This document shows positions 21,481 through 34,790 of a DNA stretch of 64,000 nucleotides, in pieces. The stretch's first letter is position 1. Each line of letters opens with the position of its first letter. The position numbers were made by a program, and so were the translations under genes. Origin of the DNA: Diabrotica undecimpunctata. Its lineage: Eukaryota > Arthropoda > Insecta > Coleoptera > Chrysomelidae. The stretch lies in NCBI RefSeq assembly GCF_040954645.1, contig NC_092808.1:19039383-19103382 (forward strand), given 5' to 3'. The notes beneath the pieces were generated by a model. The model did no database searches. It saw nothing but the letters and a program-made list of their open reading frames with translations, and was not told where the DNA came from.

Positions 21481-22199
21481 CATAAATAGTCAAACAAATT
21501 ACATGACGCCACTACATCCTTACGAAGGAGAAAAGATAGAGGAGGAGGAGGATTGTATATATTCTCTGACTGTCATTGATATTGTATATGATATGTATTC
21601 AATAAGATATATAATACAGTTAAAATACCACAAGAGCGGCTAAAGTCTACCCTCTCTATTTGTTATTATGTCAAAGAAACCTAATGCAAAAGTGTGAAAA
21701 ATATAGAACTATTGTCTCAATTAGTCATTTACTCAAAACCTTTGTAAAAATAAAAAACTGTAAAATAATAAAATTGTAAAAATATCCAAAAGTATTTCAA
21801 AATTGTTCACAACGTTTTGAATCCTATTAGACCATCATAACTCAAACCTGAAAGTAAGTAATTTCACTTTAATGTAGTGAAAAAGGGGGTAAAATTTTGA
21901 ATGTTAATAAAAAAACATGTGGTATAATTACTGATTTGGATCATTTGCAAAAAGAAACTTCCAAAACAGTATAAAAACCTTTGATTAAATGTTCGATTAA
22001 ATAAAATGTTAATCTAATAAAAAGAGAAATCAAACGATTTCTACCTAGCGAAACCGAATTCAAATTTTTACCACTGTGTTTCCTAAAATTTGCGAAACAA
22101 ACAGCTGGATAAATTACTCATTATGTCATTATGTTAATCTAATGTTTATAAAATGTACCGAATGTCTGTCATCTGATAGTAATATGTTCAAGCACTTAC
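21481..22199. other. BIRC6 intron 4, 3' part
   Basis: AT-rich; a GAGGAGGAGGA run at 21540-21552. No gene or transposon was recognised. Confidence 0.5.
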
Positions 22200-22435
22200 T
22201 TATAATCCATATGTGGCCACTGACTATAGGTTTCTCGCCTCCTCCATTCACTCGCCATAGATTTCCTATCAGAGGCGTTTACCTTGTCTCCAAGAAGATC
22301 TGACAGGCGTTCTTGTACTGCCGAAGCGACTCCTAGTTCGGGAATGTGCTGATTGTTGGCCAATAAGTTTGCTACTGTAGTAGACGTTGCATATCGCAAA
22401 TCTTCTAGAGGTGTGGTGAGGCAGACAGTATTCCA
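22200..22435 (-). CDS. BIRC6: BIRC6/Bruce exon 4 (start of BIR domain)
   Basis: Exon of 236 nt encoding residues 170-248 (the last codon is split AA|G). The acceptor is CTTTTAG|TGGAAT and the donor TATAA|GTAAGTG. It reads WNTVCLTTPLEDLRYATST and ends RRRETYSQWPHMDYK, the first helix of the BIR fold, so the BIR domain is split between exons 4 and 5. A Met-initiated reading from 22399 would be only part of the exon. Confidence 0.9.
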
Positions 22436-22660
22436 CTAAAAGAAAATAAATACTGTATAAGAGTGCCGAGAAAAGTTGATCAAGACTAATAAGTTGTAAT
22501 TCACAAATTTAAGCTCTAAGTTCTTTAAGATCTTCACAAATTTAAGGGTTATGTTCATATCCCAAAATTTATCAAATAATGAGTTTGAATCGAATATACA
22601 CTCTACATGTAGATCTAAACATTTACTTAAACAAAACAATAAAGTTGTAATTAAGTATAC

Positions 22661-23075
22661 TGTTACGTAAAAATATGAGTCATATTAAAAACCTGTAAAC
22701 ATGTTGTTTATTCACTAATATGTTCTAAATTCTACGACCCTTCGACTAGCTGGCAGAAATTCCAAGTAATAAAAAACCGGTCCATTCGAACGTTCCGGAA
22801 ATAGGATGAATGAAAAACCAGCCCGGGCATTCGAGGCAAAGCAGGTCAACATCCATGGGGTTCGAGAAACAGCTGTTTTCGTATAAATATGACGGAACTT
22901 TCATTGTGGAAACAGTTAATATCTGAAGATCGCGCGCCGCGTTTTTAAATTGTAACGCACGTATTATAATAAATTAATTGTAAAATAAATTAGTACAAAT
23001 AAAGACTTTAATAAATTTGTGAGTGTTATAAATAGAACCTTTAATAAATAAATTAGAATTAATAAAAACATTACA
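22661..23075. mobile_element. Solo LTR 2 in intron 3, beside exon 3
   Basis: A 415-bp segment with ends TGTTACGTAA and AAAACATTACA and 4-bp duplications ATAC (22657-22660, 23076-23079). It contains TATAAATATG and several AATAAA signals, with a GC-rich middle and no coding. It lies only 10 intron bases from the exon 3 donor. Read from the end that begins TG it runs plus-strand, opposite to BIRC6. Confidence 0.7.
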
Positions 23076-23085
23076 ATACACTTAC

Positions 23086-23211
23086 TTTTTGTGCTTTTAT
23101 GCCTTTTTTATGATGTGCTTGGGCCTCTGAAATAATTTCAGTAAGTTCGTTGATTATCTGTTCAAGTCCATGAAGATTGCTGGACGATAGACTTTCCTTT
23201 AAAATGATCGC
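23086..23211 (-). CDS. BIRC6: BIRC6/Bruce exon 3
   Basis: A 42-codon exon in phase 0 at both ends, starting AIILKESLSSSNLHGLEQ and ending in a lysine-rich helix (HHKKGIKAQK). The acceptor is TTTTTCTAG|GCGATC and the donor CAAAAA|GTAAGTG. It lies between the long intron 2 and intron 3. A solo LTR begins only 10 intron bases beyond the donor. It connects the N-terminal propeller strands of exons 1-2 to the segment that leads into the BIR domain. Confidence 0.85.
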
Positions 23212-23523
23212 CTAGAAAAAAAGTAAAGTGTGAATGTTTTGAAACAATATAAGAAATAAAGTAGTAGACTGTTGTGTCATATATATTTCTAAAACTAAGT
23301 GGTTTTTTATTCCAGTGGTGTCAAGGAGCTGGATTGAGGAAGCAAAAAAGTTGACTTACATTTTTGGATTTTCTAAAAAATATCAAGCCGATAATTCCTT
23401 CTTACTTCTTACCCAAAAAAGAGAAATCGGTAGTATTATAAATTGTATATACGTGTTGAAAATATTACTTTACTTTTTTATTTACCCAACAAAAATAAGG
23501 CAGTATTACTTATTTCATCCATC
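23212..23523. other. BIRC6 intron 2, 5' end
   Basis: AT-rich intron; nothing was recognised until the 17-bp palindrome at 23524. Confidence 0.5.
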
Positions 23524-23562
23524 ATTCTCTAATTCGATTCGATTTGAATCGAATTAGAGAAT
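23524..23562. repeat. Perfect 17-bp inverted repeat at LINE 5' boundary
   Basis: ATTCTCTAATTCGATTC (23524-23540) and its exact complement at 23546-23562, with a 5-base loop GATTT. It sits at the truncated 5' end of the LINE at 23563-24427. Confidence 0.75.
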
Positions 23563-24447
23563 CAAGAATCGAAAAACCGAATACAGTATTTCATCGAGAA
23601 GGACCAAACTTACTACTGGCATTTGCAGACGATATCGATCTAATAGGAAACACACGAATAAGGATGAAGGAGACTTTCGTGAGGTTCGAGAAGCAAGCAG
23701 AGAAGATGAGGCTCCAAATCAACGAAAACAAGACGAAATATATGTATATGAGCCGCAATAACCAAAGCAGAGATAGAATCGGGCAGAACATCACCATCGA
23801 TGACTTTAACTTTGAGCGCGTTAGAGAATTCAAGTATCTTGGAACAACAATAACTGAAGATAATAACGGATCAGAAACAAAGAAATAAACAACAGGATCC
23901 AGGCCGGCAACAGATGTCTTTTTGCCCTCCAAAACCTTATAAAATCGAAACAACTAACAAGACGTACGAAGATCTATAAAACAATCATACGACCCGTTGT
24001 GATGTATGGAAGCGAAACCTGGACGATAACAAAGGCAAACGAAGAGAGACTATGTGTTTGGGAAAGAAAAATCCTAAGGAAGATCTTTGGCCCTGTGCTG
24101 GATGAAGCATCAGGACAATATAGGATAAGAACTAACAAAGAGCTCGAAGAACTTTACCCAGACGCCAACATCATAATAAAAATAAAGTCCAGAAGACTCC
24201 AATAGGCAGGAGACCTCAGAAGACATTCTGACGAACGAACAGTAAGACTGGTGTCGGAGGAAGTCCCAACTGGAAGGAGACCACGCGGACGCCCTCGTCT
24301 CCGGTGGCGAGATAATATAGCAGGAAACCTAAGCACTATGGGCGTGGAGATGTGGATGGAGGTTGCTCAAGACAGAAAACAGTGGAGGCATGTTGTCGAG
24401 TCGGCTAAAACCCACGAAGGGTTGTAACGCCACGCAGTAAGTAAGTA
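23563..24447 (+). mobile_element. LINE C-terminal half with GTAA tail
   Basis: Reads LLLAFADDIDLIGNTRIRM (RT active site FADD), FKYLGTTITEDNN, then after a stop RRTKIYKTIIRPVVMYGSET, RKILRKIFGPVLDE and RPRGRPRLRWRDNI, ending HEGL and a stop. A (GTAA)n microsatellite tail follows (24437-24450). 5'-truncated, with at least two breaks. Confidence 0.8.
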
Positions 24448-24464
24448 AGTATCATTATCTAATG

Positions 24465-25165
24465 GGCTAAGAAGACAAGGAGACTCCCTGAGTCCTCTAT
24501 TGTTCAACCTGATTATGGATGAAATAATAAAAAAAGTAACAACTACATATAAAAGGATACCAAATGGGAGAAAGATAACTTAAAATATTCTGATATGCAA
24601 ACGATGCAATACTACTCTCTCAGGGTAAAGAAAATTTAACATGTTAATTTCCCTTAAAAAAGACAAAATGCATGGTTATAACAGCAAATTTACTAAGATG
24701 TAAATTGGAGCTGGAAGGTTAGTTAATAGAACAAGTGTTGGAGTTTAAATATCTAGACATCACATTATCTAGCAAAAGAGCCGCAGGTTGCCTGAATGAA
24801 ACAATATGAAGAAATAAAAATATCGGGAAAGAAACGAAAGGCAGAATTTACTAAAGTCATCAGACCAATAATGACATACGCAGCAGAAACACAACCTGAC
24901 ATAGAAAATACAAAAATGATATTAGAAACAGCAGAGATGAAAACACTTGAAAGATTTATAGTAAAACACTATGGGACAGAGCAAAAAGTACAGATATACA
25001 GCGTAGATGCAAGGTGAAGAAAATCAAGAACTGGGTAAGAAATAGAAGAGTAGAATGGAACGATCAGTATCTACGATAGTAGGAAAACTACGTAAACGAT
25101 GGAACGACAACTTAATGGAGTCACATTGAAAAGCAGACCGAATCATGTCTACATAAAAAAGAAGA
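24465..25165 (+). mobile_element. LINE fragment (family shared with 63.4-64 kb)
   Basis: Starts LRRQGDSLSPLLFNLIMDEI; it has a ruined active-site region, then RPIMTYAAET, AEMKTLERFIVKHY and the tail ACATAAAAAAGAAGAAGAAAG. It matches, nearly base by base in parts, the complement of 63430-64000, so both are copies of one family. Confidence 0.7.
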
Positions 25166-25690
25166 AGAAAGATCCTTCTCTAAAGGATGATCCTGAGACT
25201 AGCAAACCAGAAATGATTACAGACTATAATATGACTAAGGGAGATGTTAACATCTTGGAAAAAAAGTGTGAAAATTATTCTTTTTGTAGAAGAACTCATA
25301 GATGGCCAGTGGCGGTATTTCTTCAAATGATAAATATGTGTGGTAGTATACCAATACATATGTTTTACATCAGGGCAATTAACAATTCACACCAATGGAT
25401 CTTAGTTAATTTCTCAAGTTTTTTGCTAAGAGACTTACTATAGCATACGTGCATCACAGATATTTTGGACTTCTTAAGTTAACCAAAGAGCTAAAAAGCT
25501 GTATGGAAGGTCTGTTGCAGATTGAAGAATCCACTGAAGCCAAAAACAGAAATAATGAACGACTTAATGTAGAAAATGTGCTACTTATGTCCATGTCAAT
25601 AAAGCCGAAAGACATTTTATGTTTTTAGAAAATGTACCAAGCCTATTTGTTCAGAATATATAAAAAAATATGTGGAAACTGCATACTCCA
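25166..25690 (+). mobile_element. piggyBac transposase C-terminal remnant
   Basis: Reads SKPEMITDYNMTKGDVNILEKK and RRTHRWPVAVF, the end of the DDE domain, and then in another frame KMCYLCPCQ and CTKPIC, the cysteine-rich C-terminal finger. The frame from 25099 is a chance fusion of the preceding LINE tail with this remnant. Confidence 0.75.
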
Positions 25691-25811
25691 AAAAAATCAT
25701 TTGTTTCATATTTTTAATATAAGAGTTACAATGTAAATTAAGGTTTTATCTTTAAAAAACTGAAGTAAAAGACGCAATAATGAACAAAACATCGTTTTTT
25801 TTTCAATATAT

Positions 25812-28250
25812 CCCTTAACCACTGACATGTGGTATACCATACCGCGCCGAAAATATATTTTGTTGTAAAACGTGTTTTATAAAAGATTCCTAGAAAAGCA
25901 TCTGTGTACCTTCAAGTGGTTTGTAATTACACCTGATCGCAACTGCTGCAGTTTTAGTATGGGTTTAGTCTTTAAACTACGTTGACGTAAAGTTTTCTTG
26001 CGGTATCACGTACCGCATGTCAGTGTTTACGTTTCTATAGTTAAAAGCAGTCCAGTGTATTCTTTCGCTATCACTATAGCAGCAAGTTCATGAAGTTGTT
26101 CTAAATTTACTCGCAAATCTGTAAAATTTCAGATTATGATTTTGAGGCTGATCTAGCTCAATGGGCTGACGAAGTACCTAGCAATTTAGAATATTTTAGT
26201 GATAGTGATATTGACGATGTAAGCACAGTAGGCATTGGTCAACACCACACCAGAAGTGAGCAATCGGAAGGTTCTGAAGACGAATATTATTCAAATGCTA
26301 CTGATAAGTCATATTTGTACGCCAAAATCGTTTTAAGTGGTCTGCTACAGAACCTTCAAAAAAATGTAAGAACCTTCAAAAAAATGTAAGAAATCCGTTA
26401 CACAATCTTGTAACAACAGTACCAGCTCTTCGGTCCAAAGATGTAAGAAACGAGACTTCGTCATTTTTTTTTTATTTTCTTATTTCCGAGGATATAATAT
26501 AAGAAATACTTAAATGGACAAATAATAAATTAGATGCAATTCGTAAAAACTGTAGAAAAATGAATAGACCAGAACTAAATGAAATTGATGAAATAGAACT
26601 GAAAGCCTTTTTGGGATTGCTTTTATACCCATCAGCTTTCAAATCCAATGACGAAGATATAAACTCTATATTTGCTACAGATGGCACTGCTAGGGATATA
26701 TTCAGATGTGGTATGTCAAAAGAAAGATTTGGAATATTTCTAAAATGTTTACGTTTTGATAACTCTCTGGATAGAGAGGAAAGAAGAAAGGTAGATCCAA
26801 CAGCAGCCATTAGTAACATATTTAATATATTTATATCAAATTGTCAAAAACTGTATTCCGTAGGCACATGTGTTTGTGTTGGTGAAATGTTGGTCGGCTT
26901 TAGGGGAAGGTGTAGGTTTAAAATGTATAGGCCTAATAAGCCTGTGAAATATAGCATTAAAATAATGTGCCTGACTGATGCACGAACGAGTTACTTATAC
27001 AATGCCTATATTATATATGAAGGCAAGGACACTGGCGGAATAGGGTTATCTGAGGAGGAAAAAAGATGAATAAACCAACTGAATCTGTTCTTCGGCTTGC
27101 TAAACCTATTTATGGAAGCAACCGTAATATTACAGCCGATAATTGGTTTAGTTCTATAGAGTTACTACAGCAGTTAGAAGTAAAGAAAACTTATGTGAGA
27201 ACCCTTAAGAAAAATAAACGGGAAATCCCTCCGGAATTCCAGTAACACCGATGCAGGGAAGTAAATTCGACTTTTTACGGATTTACGAAAACTTTAACCC
27301 TAATTTCCCATGTGCCAAAAACATCGAAGGCTGTTTTACTCATTTCTTCGATACACCATCCAATAAGCACGGAACAGATTACTGGAAAACCAGAGATTAT
27401 AGCTCATTATAATCTTACGAAAGGAGGTGTCGATACGTTAGATGCCAAGTGTGCCAAATATGCTGTTAAACGTCGTTCTCGCCGATGGTCACTGTTTTTT
27501 ATAACATCATTGATATAGCTGCTGTTAATTCGAATGTCGTGTACCAATCACTACAGGAAAAAAATACGGAGAGGTTAAACTACATAAAGGAATTGGCGAA
27601 GCAATTAGTTTTACCACATCTTCAGAGAAGACTCGAAAATCCCAGAACCCTGAAATGATATGTTGTATTGAACGAATACTAGGACAAAAACACCAAAAAG
27701 AAGCAGATTTTGAAGAAAGGCTTGAGAAAAAGAAGACGTGTTACTTATGTCCAAGTGCATAAAAGCGAAAAACCTTTTATGTGTGCTTTTCTTGTGGAAA
27801 ACCAGTGTACAAAGAAAATTTGCGGACCTTGCACTCAAAATGACTAGTTTTTTATTGTAATTTTTAGTTATTGTCAGTATTTTGTATTTCATTTTTTGTT
27901 TATTCATATTTTTAGTCTGTGTCTTTCAACATTCTTTTACCATTTTTTAGTTACCAATACCTACTCAAATTTTTTTGTAATTCAATTTATAAAGGATTTT
28001 GTAATAACGTCCATCATTTTTTTTTAATATTATGCATGCGTTCATAATTTTCTTGAAAAAATAAAGTTTATTTTATGTGGAGCAGTATTTTATTCTACAT
28101 GAGTGTGAAGAATCATTCCGCAGTTGATGTAAAAAGCAAATACAGTGATATGAGACAAATTCATATTGAAAACAAGGGAACATAGGCAGCAGTATGACAT
28201 ACCGTATGTCAGTGTCTACGTCCTGAAACATCCACGTCAGTAGTTGAGGG
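25812..28250 (+). mobile_element. piggyBac-family element with TIRs, dead transposase
   Basis: Terminal repeats CCCTTAACCACTGACATG (25812) and CACGTCAGTAGTTGAGGG (to 28250) match in inverted form. The flanking four bases are ATAT on both sides rather than the canonical TTAA. Sub-terminal repeats with TGACATACGGTATG-like cores recur near both ends. The plus-strand transposase has an acidic N-terminus (DYDFEADLAQWADEVPSN at about 26133), LKAFLGLLLYPSAFKS, GEMLVGFRGRCRFKMYRPNK and, in shifted frames, ITGKPEIIAHYNLTKGGVD and a Cys-rich end. The first catalytic Asp is Gly (VGEML), and frameshifts occur near 27066, 27240 and 27518. A 20-bp tandem duplication lies at 26351-26390. Confidence 0.82.
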
Positions 28251-29329
28251 ATATACATGTATACAAGCACCCAAGTAACATTTTTTAATAGTAGCTGTTG
28301 GTTAAATAGGCTATGATAAAGAATAAAGTATGTATTTACTTTGATATGTAATATATACAAAAAGATACATTATTTGTTTGAAAATTGGAATACAAATATT
28401 GCACTATACCAAAAACATCTAAACAACAGTAAAAATGTTGAGATAATAAATTAATAATAGTATGTTTTCATTGAAATAACTGTGGAAAAGTTAAAATTAG
28501 TTCTGAAAATTTAGATACCAGTAAATTACAATTAAGTATTTATTTATTTATAAGTATGTAGAAAAAAAATTTTTAAAATACATATGTTTTGTATAATACT
28601 TTTTATCAAACTAGGTTTGATTATATGCAAATAATTCTGTAACAGTTTTCATAGAACCACAATACTAAATATAAAATCCATTTAAACAAATTACATAATA
28701 TTTTGAATGTTAAATAAAAGACTAAATCCCAAAAATCATATTTCGTGGAAATACCAGTGTTTATATTTTTTGTAACACAAAATAACAAATATTTTAATAA
28801 TAGAACAAACTATTTTAAGAAAATTTTAAAATTACAGGATATTACTGTAGCTGCAATATACCTTATCAATTTTATAATACCATATCTTCTTTAATCAGAG
28901 TGTGGTTTATTATCATTCACATAAGAAATAGTTATTATTCAAATATTTCTATATCTTTTCCCATATATGTTTCACCTGAATCATATATTTAGTAAAATAA
29001 ATTAGTTAATTACACCATTTAAAAGTTTTCATAACTATTCCCATCTATAAGTTGTATTACAGCACAAAAATTTAGTAATTTTTATCAAGGTTGTCCTATT
29101 TTTGAATTTTCTTTCAAAGTTCTTGACTTTTTCCTTTTTTAGATCTTTTATAGTTTATTTCAAATGCTTCTTAAACCTTTTTTTATAGAGACAGGAAGAT
29201 ATTGGATGATGTTGGGAATAACCATTTATTCCGACAATACATCTACAGTTTACCCTTGAAAAAGACCATCTTTTGCACTCTTTACTTAGCATTGCATTTG
29301 TTTTTTTTTGTTTTCAATTCGAGTTCTAG
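28251..29329. other. BIRC6 intron 2, AT-rich gap
   Basis: About 1.1 kb of very AT-rich sequence. No gene or element was recognised. Confidence 0.5.
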
Positions 29330-30351
29330 CATTGTTCTAAATGTTGTCCTGAAGCTATTTTCTTGTGGCATTTTTAAGTAATTACTATTTAAATGGGAAT
29401 AAGCCACAATTAAAGGTTAAAGTAAGTTTATTAACGTTTCAATTTCCACTTCGGAAATCGTTCTCAAAATACAAACATTAGTAAATTAAACAAATTTTGT
29501 TTTCTTGTTACTTGGTGAAAAATTCTTCTAATAATTTAATTTTAACTGGCCCATTTATATTGACCATTCAGACATACATTATACATTTTAAAGTAGACGA
29601 CTTTAAAATGATATTGCCAATATTGTTGAGTTGCGTTCCTGGGACAACTTTACTTGTAAGATAGTTCATTTGATTACATGAAATCAACTTTAATTTGAGA
29701 ATATCCATCATAAAAAATCATAGCATGTAATTCGTCTTTAAAAAGACGAATGACAGTAAAATTCTGCTGTTAGTGATTCCATAGTAAATTATGAGGGAAA
29801 AACCAGGAAAAAACCTCATAATACTATCCCGACATGGTAAGTATTTGGTCGTGCATTTAGTTTACTTTCAATAAACACCAAATTCTAATTTTATATGTTT
29901 GTTATTTAAAAAAACATAAATGATGTATCCTCTATATGTTACTGACTTACTAATGCTGGTAGTTTCCTTTAAAAACTTCCTCTTTTAATATGGGTAACCA
30001 GATCCTACTACATTCTGCCGATGAATTTGTGGCACAATTGTTCTCATTCAGCATAATTAGAGCTGCTTCTTTGATTTATCTCTTTTTAAAATCCGTTTCT
30101 TTTATGACTATATTTGAATCATTCCATTGAACCCTATGTTCATTATCCCATGCATGTTTACATATTTGAGATCTATCAAATTTTCTATTTTTAATATAAG
30201 ATTGATGTTCACTTATTCTAACATTTAATGGCCTTGATGTTTCACCTAAATAAAACTGATTGCATTCACACGGTATTTTATAAATACAATTCTTTGTCCT
30301 TTCTTGTTCATTGTTAGGTTTGGTTTTAGACAAAATAGATCTCAATGTGTT
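29330..30351 (-). mobile_element. Penelope-like element PLE-A copy 2
   Basis: The minus-strand frame 30345-30076 encodes the GIY-YIG part: LRSILSKTKPNNEQERT, NCIYKIPCECNQFYLGETS, RISEHQSYI, CKHAWDNEH. Then come about 700 bp of 3' noncoding sequence ending near 29330, with a stem plus GAAACGT motif at 29434-29468. The RT is missing (5'-truncated). It aligns with both halves of copy 1 and so defines the PLE-B insertion point there. Confidence 0.78.
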
Positions 30352-30589
30352 TCAATTACTTTAACCAAACCGCTACCAGTGCAGTTTAACCAAAGCGCTA
30401 CCTCATACCATATAGTGGTGTTAAACCTGAGGGACAGTAAAATGAATTTACCCTAGATACACAAGTAATTATAGATCTACTCTCTGTAGTGCCTAGACTT
30501 TCAGAACATCGAGTTGTTTTTTGATAATTTCTCCTCCACTTATGCTCTGTGTCAAATTCATAAAGAAAACGGTGTTTTCTTTACTTGAA

Positions 30590-30870
30590 CTGTACAAGAA
30601 AATCGTATATCAAAATGTCCCTTAGAAATCAGTAAGGTAATTGACAAGAAAAACAATGGACAATGAGACAGAGGCCACAATAGTAAGGTGGAATGACAAT
30701 TCCATAGTTACTGTAGCAAGTAATCATGCCACAGTCCAACCAATAGTAAATGTACAAAGATACAATCAAAAAACTTTGCAAAGAAGATTCAATGACTCAA
30801 CCCAATATGATCAATGAATATAACTGACATATGGGAGGCGTCAATCTATTTGATAATTCAGCACTTAAAC
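30590..30870 (+). mobile_element. PGBD-type piggyBac fragment
   Basis: Reads TMDNETEATIVRWNDNSIVT, VASNHATVQPI and HMGGVNLFDN. The HMGGVDLxD block is diagnostic of PGBD-type piggyBac transposases. Only the end of the catalytic domain is left, with frame breaks. Confidence 0.65.
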
Positions 30871-31960
30871 AATCTGGTGGTCGACCATCTTCACTTGCAA
30901 CATATGATGAAAAAGTTAAAACATCTGTAAGACAGATAGTACACAGCTTCTTTTCAAGAATGAAATGCCCTAAATAAAATTTTAAGTGAAATTAACAACA
31001 AATCAATTTAGAGTAAGTAAATATGGGTTAGCCACAAAGCACAAATATATAGTAAATAAAACATGCAACACAAAAAATCTTCATATTGTGTCTGAGTTAG
31101 GCAATCAATTAGAATTGATTTAGAAGATAAAAAGCTGTATTCAAATAAATTTTATTATTTTGTAGATACTTAAAAAGTAGTTGAAAAAGTATTCTCATTG
31201 AATGTGATGAAATTATAAGATGTAAACATAATTACCTAACTTCTATAAAACAGTACAGAATTGAAGATAAACCCCTTTATTACTTAGACGAAATATCGTT
31301 AAATGAAGGTCACACCAAAGACACTTGCATAAAAAACCTTAGACAGGCATTTATTGATGCATGTCTACTGGTTTGAAAAACCCATCAGGGAAAGGAAAAT
31401 GCTCCATAGTTCTACATATCGGATCATAGTTAGGTTTTGTTATTTTTGGGGACTTTTACTTTTTGAGTGGAAGAAAGACAGAAGATTACCATGAAGAAAT
31501 AAATGCATCTGTTTTTGAAAATTGGTTTAGTAATATCTTGCAAAAATTATAAACAATATCAAAAAAGAAAGATATGAAAGAATGATTACAAATAAAAATA
31601 TTCCTTTTGATTTAAAGATGGTTAGGCCAGGATTTTTATATCTGATATGTTTAAATAAAGATAAGTATATGTATGTAACTGATGAAATCGCTAAAAAAAT
31701 GGTCAAATTGTACTGTGGCTGCCTCCACATCATTGTGAGTTAAATCCCATTGAGAAAATTTGGGGCCAGGTGAAAAATGAAGTGGCATTCAAAACCACAA
31801 CATATAAACTGTGATAAATAAAAAAAACTTCTGTTACAAGTTCTCGAGAATGTAACTACAACTGAAAATAGAAGAAGAAATGTGTAAAGTAGATGGCATC
31901 ATGAATAGTGTAATAGAACCATTATAATTTCAATTGACAATGCTGACAGTAACACAAACT
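30871..31960 (+). mobile_element. Mariner-type DDE transposase remnant
   Basis: SGGRPSSLATYDEKVKTSVR and an FF motif (HTH region) at 30877-30965, then a YYLDE block near 31272, NEGHTKDTC, RKTEDYHEEINASVFENWFS and HHCELNPIEKIWGQVKNEV near 31730: the D, D and ExW-type catalytic blocks of a Tc1/mariner relative, all with frameshifts. The remnant at 48.5-49.2 kb is of the same type. Confidence 0.65.
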
Positions 31961-31983
31961 CCTCAGAAGATAAATAAATTGTA

Positions 31984-33316
<1,333 letters not shown>

Positions 33317-33318
33317 TA

Positions 33319-33935
33319 TCTACAATGTAATTTTAATGTGATTATAATTTATTTGAATTTGTATTTTATAAAAATTAAAAATACTATAATTAAATATCTA
33401 TGTCTTAATTATTGGATTAAATTCTGCATGGATTTGCACATCAAACAGTTAAAACCAAGATATGAAATTTTCAAATAAGACAATAAAATGAGAGAAAATG
33501 GAAGATGTAGTAAATACTGACTTTACATTAAACTTTATTGCAAAGGTACACTTATGTCTGTTTCGATTATGTGTCATTCATTTCAAGTTTTCTATCTGTA
33601 AAGTTGTTTGATATTGATTACTGGATTACTGTAGAATTCCAAGATGATCAGCCAAAAAAGAAGATGAATCAGGTGATTTACCTAGTGAAATTATTGGGTG
33701 TGAATCTGTCTCTTGGGTTTACTCCTCCTAGTTTAAAAACACAGCATAGTTACTGAAAATTGTATAATTTCCACCTCAATAGAATTTCAAGTCAGATCTA
33801 TTCCCACTCTATAGGTAAAGAGTATGAGTCCTATTTATATAATCATCAAGCTCTTGTGATGTTGTTATATTTAGCCTTAGAGAAACAAGTATAATTTTAT
33901 ATAGGATATATACTTATCTATTGTTGTTCCTAATA
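33319..33935. other. BIRC6 intron 2, AT-rich gap
   Basis: Nothing recognised; short open frames here have no family resemblance. Confidence 0.5.
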
Positions 33936-34790
33936 TACTTTCAATTTATTCCGATATTTGATGTGGATCAATGTATTATGTATATTATATCTGTCTATTT
34001 ATATGAACTTAAACAAAGGATATTGTGTCATGAAATACAGTGTAATATTGGTGTCCCTCAGGGAAGGGTGCTTGACCCACTTCTGTTTATACTTTATTTA
34101 AATTAATTCACTGATTGTGACTTTGTGAATCTGTTTCTAGATGATATTTTGTTAGCTTGTTATAGTAATGATATAAATGTTGCTATTCATAAAATGAATG
34201 TAATACTTGGAGCAGTTAAGGAGTATTTAAAATCAAATAAACTTAAATTGAATGTGACTCAAGACTAAAGCCATGATAGCTTCCACAAAACCTAAATTCG
34301 AATAACTTTTTACTCACAGTGCCTAGAAATTTGTCAAGTGTATCAAATATCTTGGTTTTCAAGTAGATAGTTATCTAGTGTTTAGTGATCACCATAAGTA
34401 CCTACATAACTAAAAACTATCAAAAAAACTATGCTTTGCTTGCCTATCTGAGCAATCCATAATAATGGTGTCTTCTTCTTAGGGTGTCTGTCTGTTCTGA
34501 ACATTGGCAATCATTCTGGCTATGATGATTTTGTTGGTTGCTATACGAAATAGCTGTGTTGAGGTCTTTCTATACCATGCTCTCAGGTTAGCCAGGATAT
34601 TCTTCTTCGTCCTGGGGCCCTTTTCCCTTCAATTTTACCTTGCAAAATGCATTGAAGTAGCTCGTATAATGGTGTACAAAACTATAATCTAAGCAAATTT
34701 TGATTATTGTGCTTCAATCCTACATATTTTTAATTTGAATCAAATTTCTCAATTGCAGAAGCTCCAAAATTGAGAAATGCACATGCAGTT
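33936..34790 (+). mobile_element. Jockey/CR1-like LINE fragment, interrupted
   Basis: GVPQGRVLDPLLFILYLN (the GVPQGSVLGPLLF block), NLFLDDILLACYSNDINVA (FADD changed to LDD) and YLKSNKLKLNVT. After the insert at 34472-34665 it resumes as VYKTII and FDYCASILHIFNLNQISQLQ. Same strand throughout; inactive. Confidence 0.75.
34472..34665 (-). mobile_element. 194-bp LINE tail with 10-bp TSD
   Basis: Minus-strand tail reading QGKIEGKRAPGRRRISWL and IATNKIIIAGMIANV, closely matching 42605-42810 on the plus strand. It is flanked by ATAATGGTGT (34462-34471 and 34666-34675). It splits the jockey-like fragment. Confidence 0.82.

Noticed and set aside
25099..25443. 114-codon open frame that looks like one protein
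   Set aside because: The first ~25 codons are the 3' tail of a LINE and the rest a piggyBac remnant; it is a chance fusion.
7259..30351. Shared 5' boundary of the two PLE-A copies at ACACATTGAGATC
   Set aside because: Copy 1 continues upstream in the coding frame (FKTTNTLRS), so the common boundary is not real.
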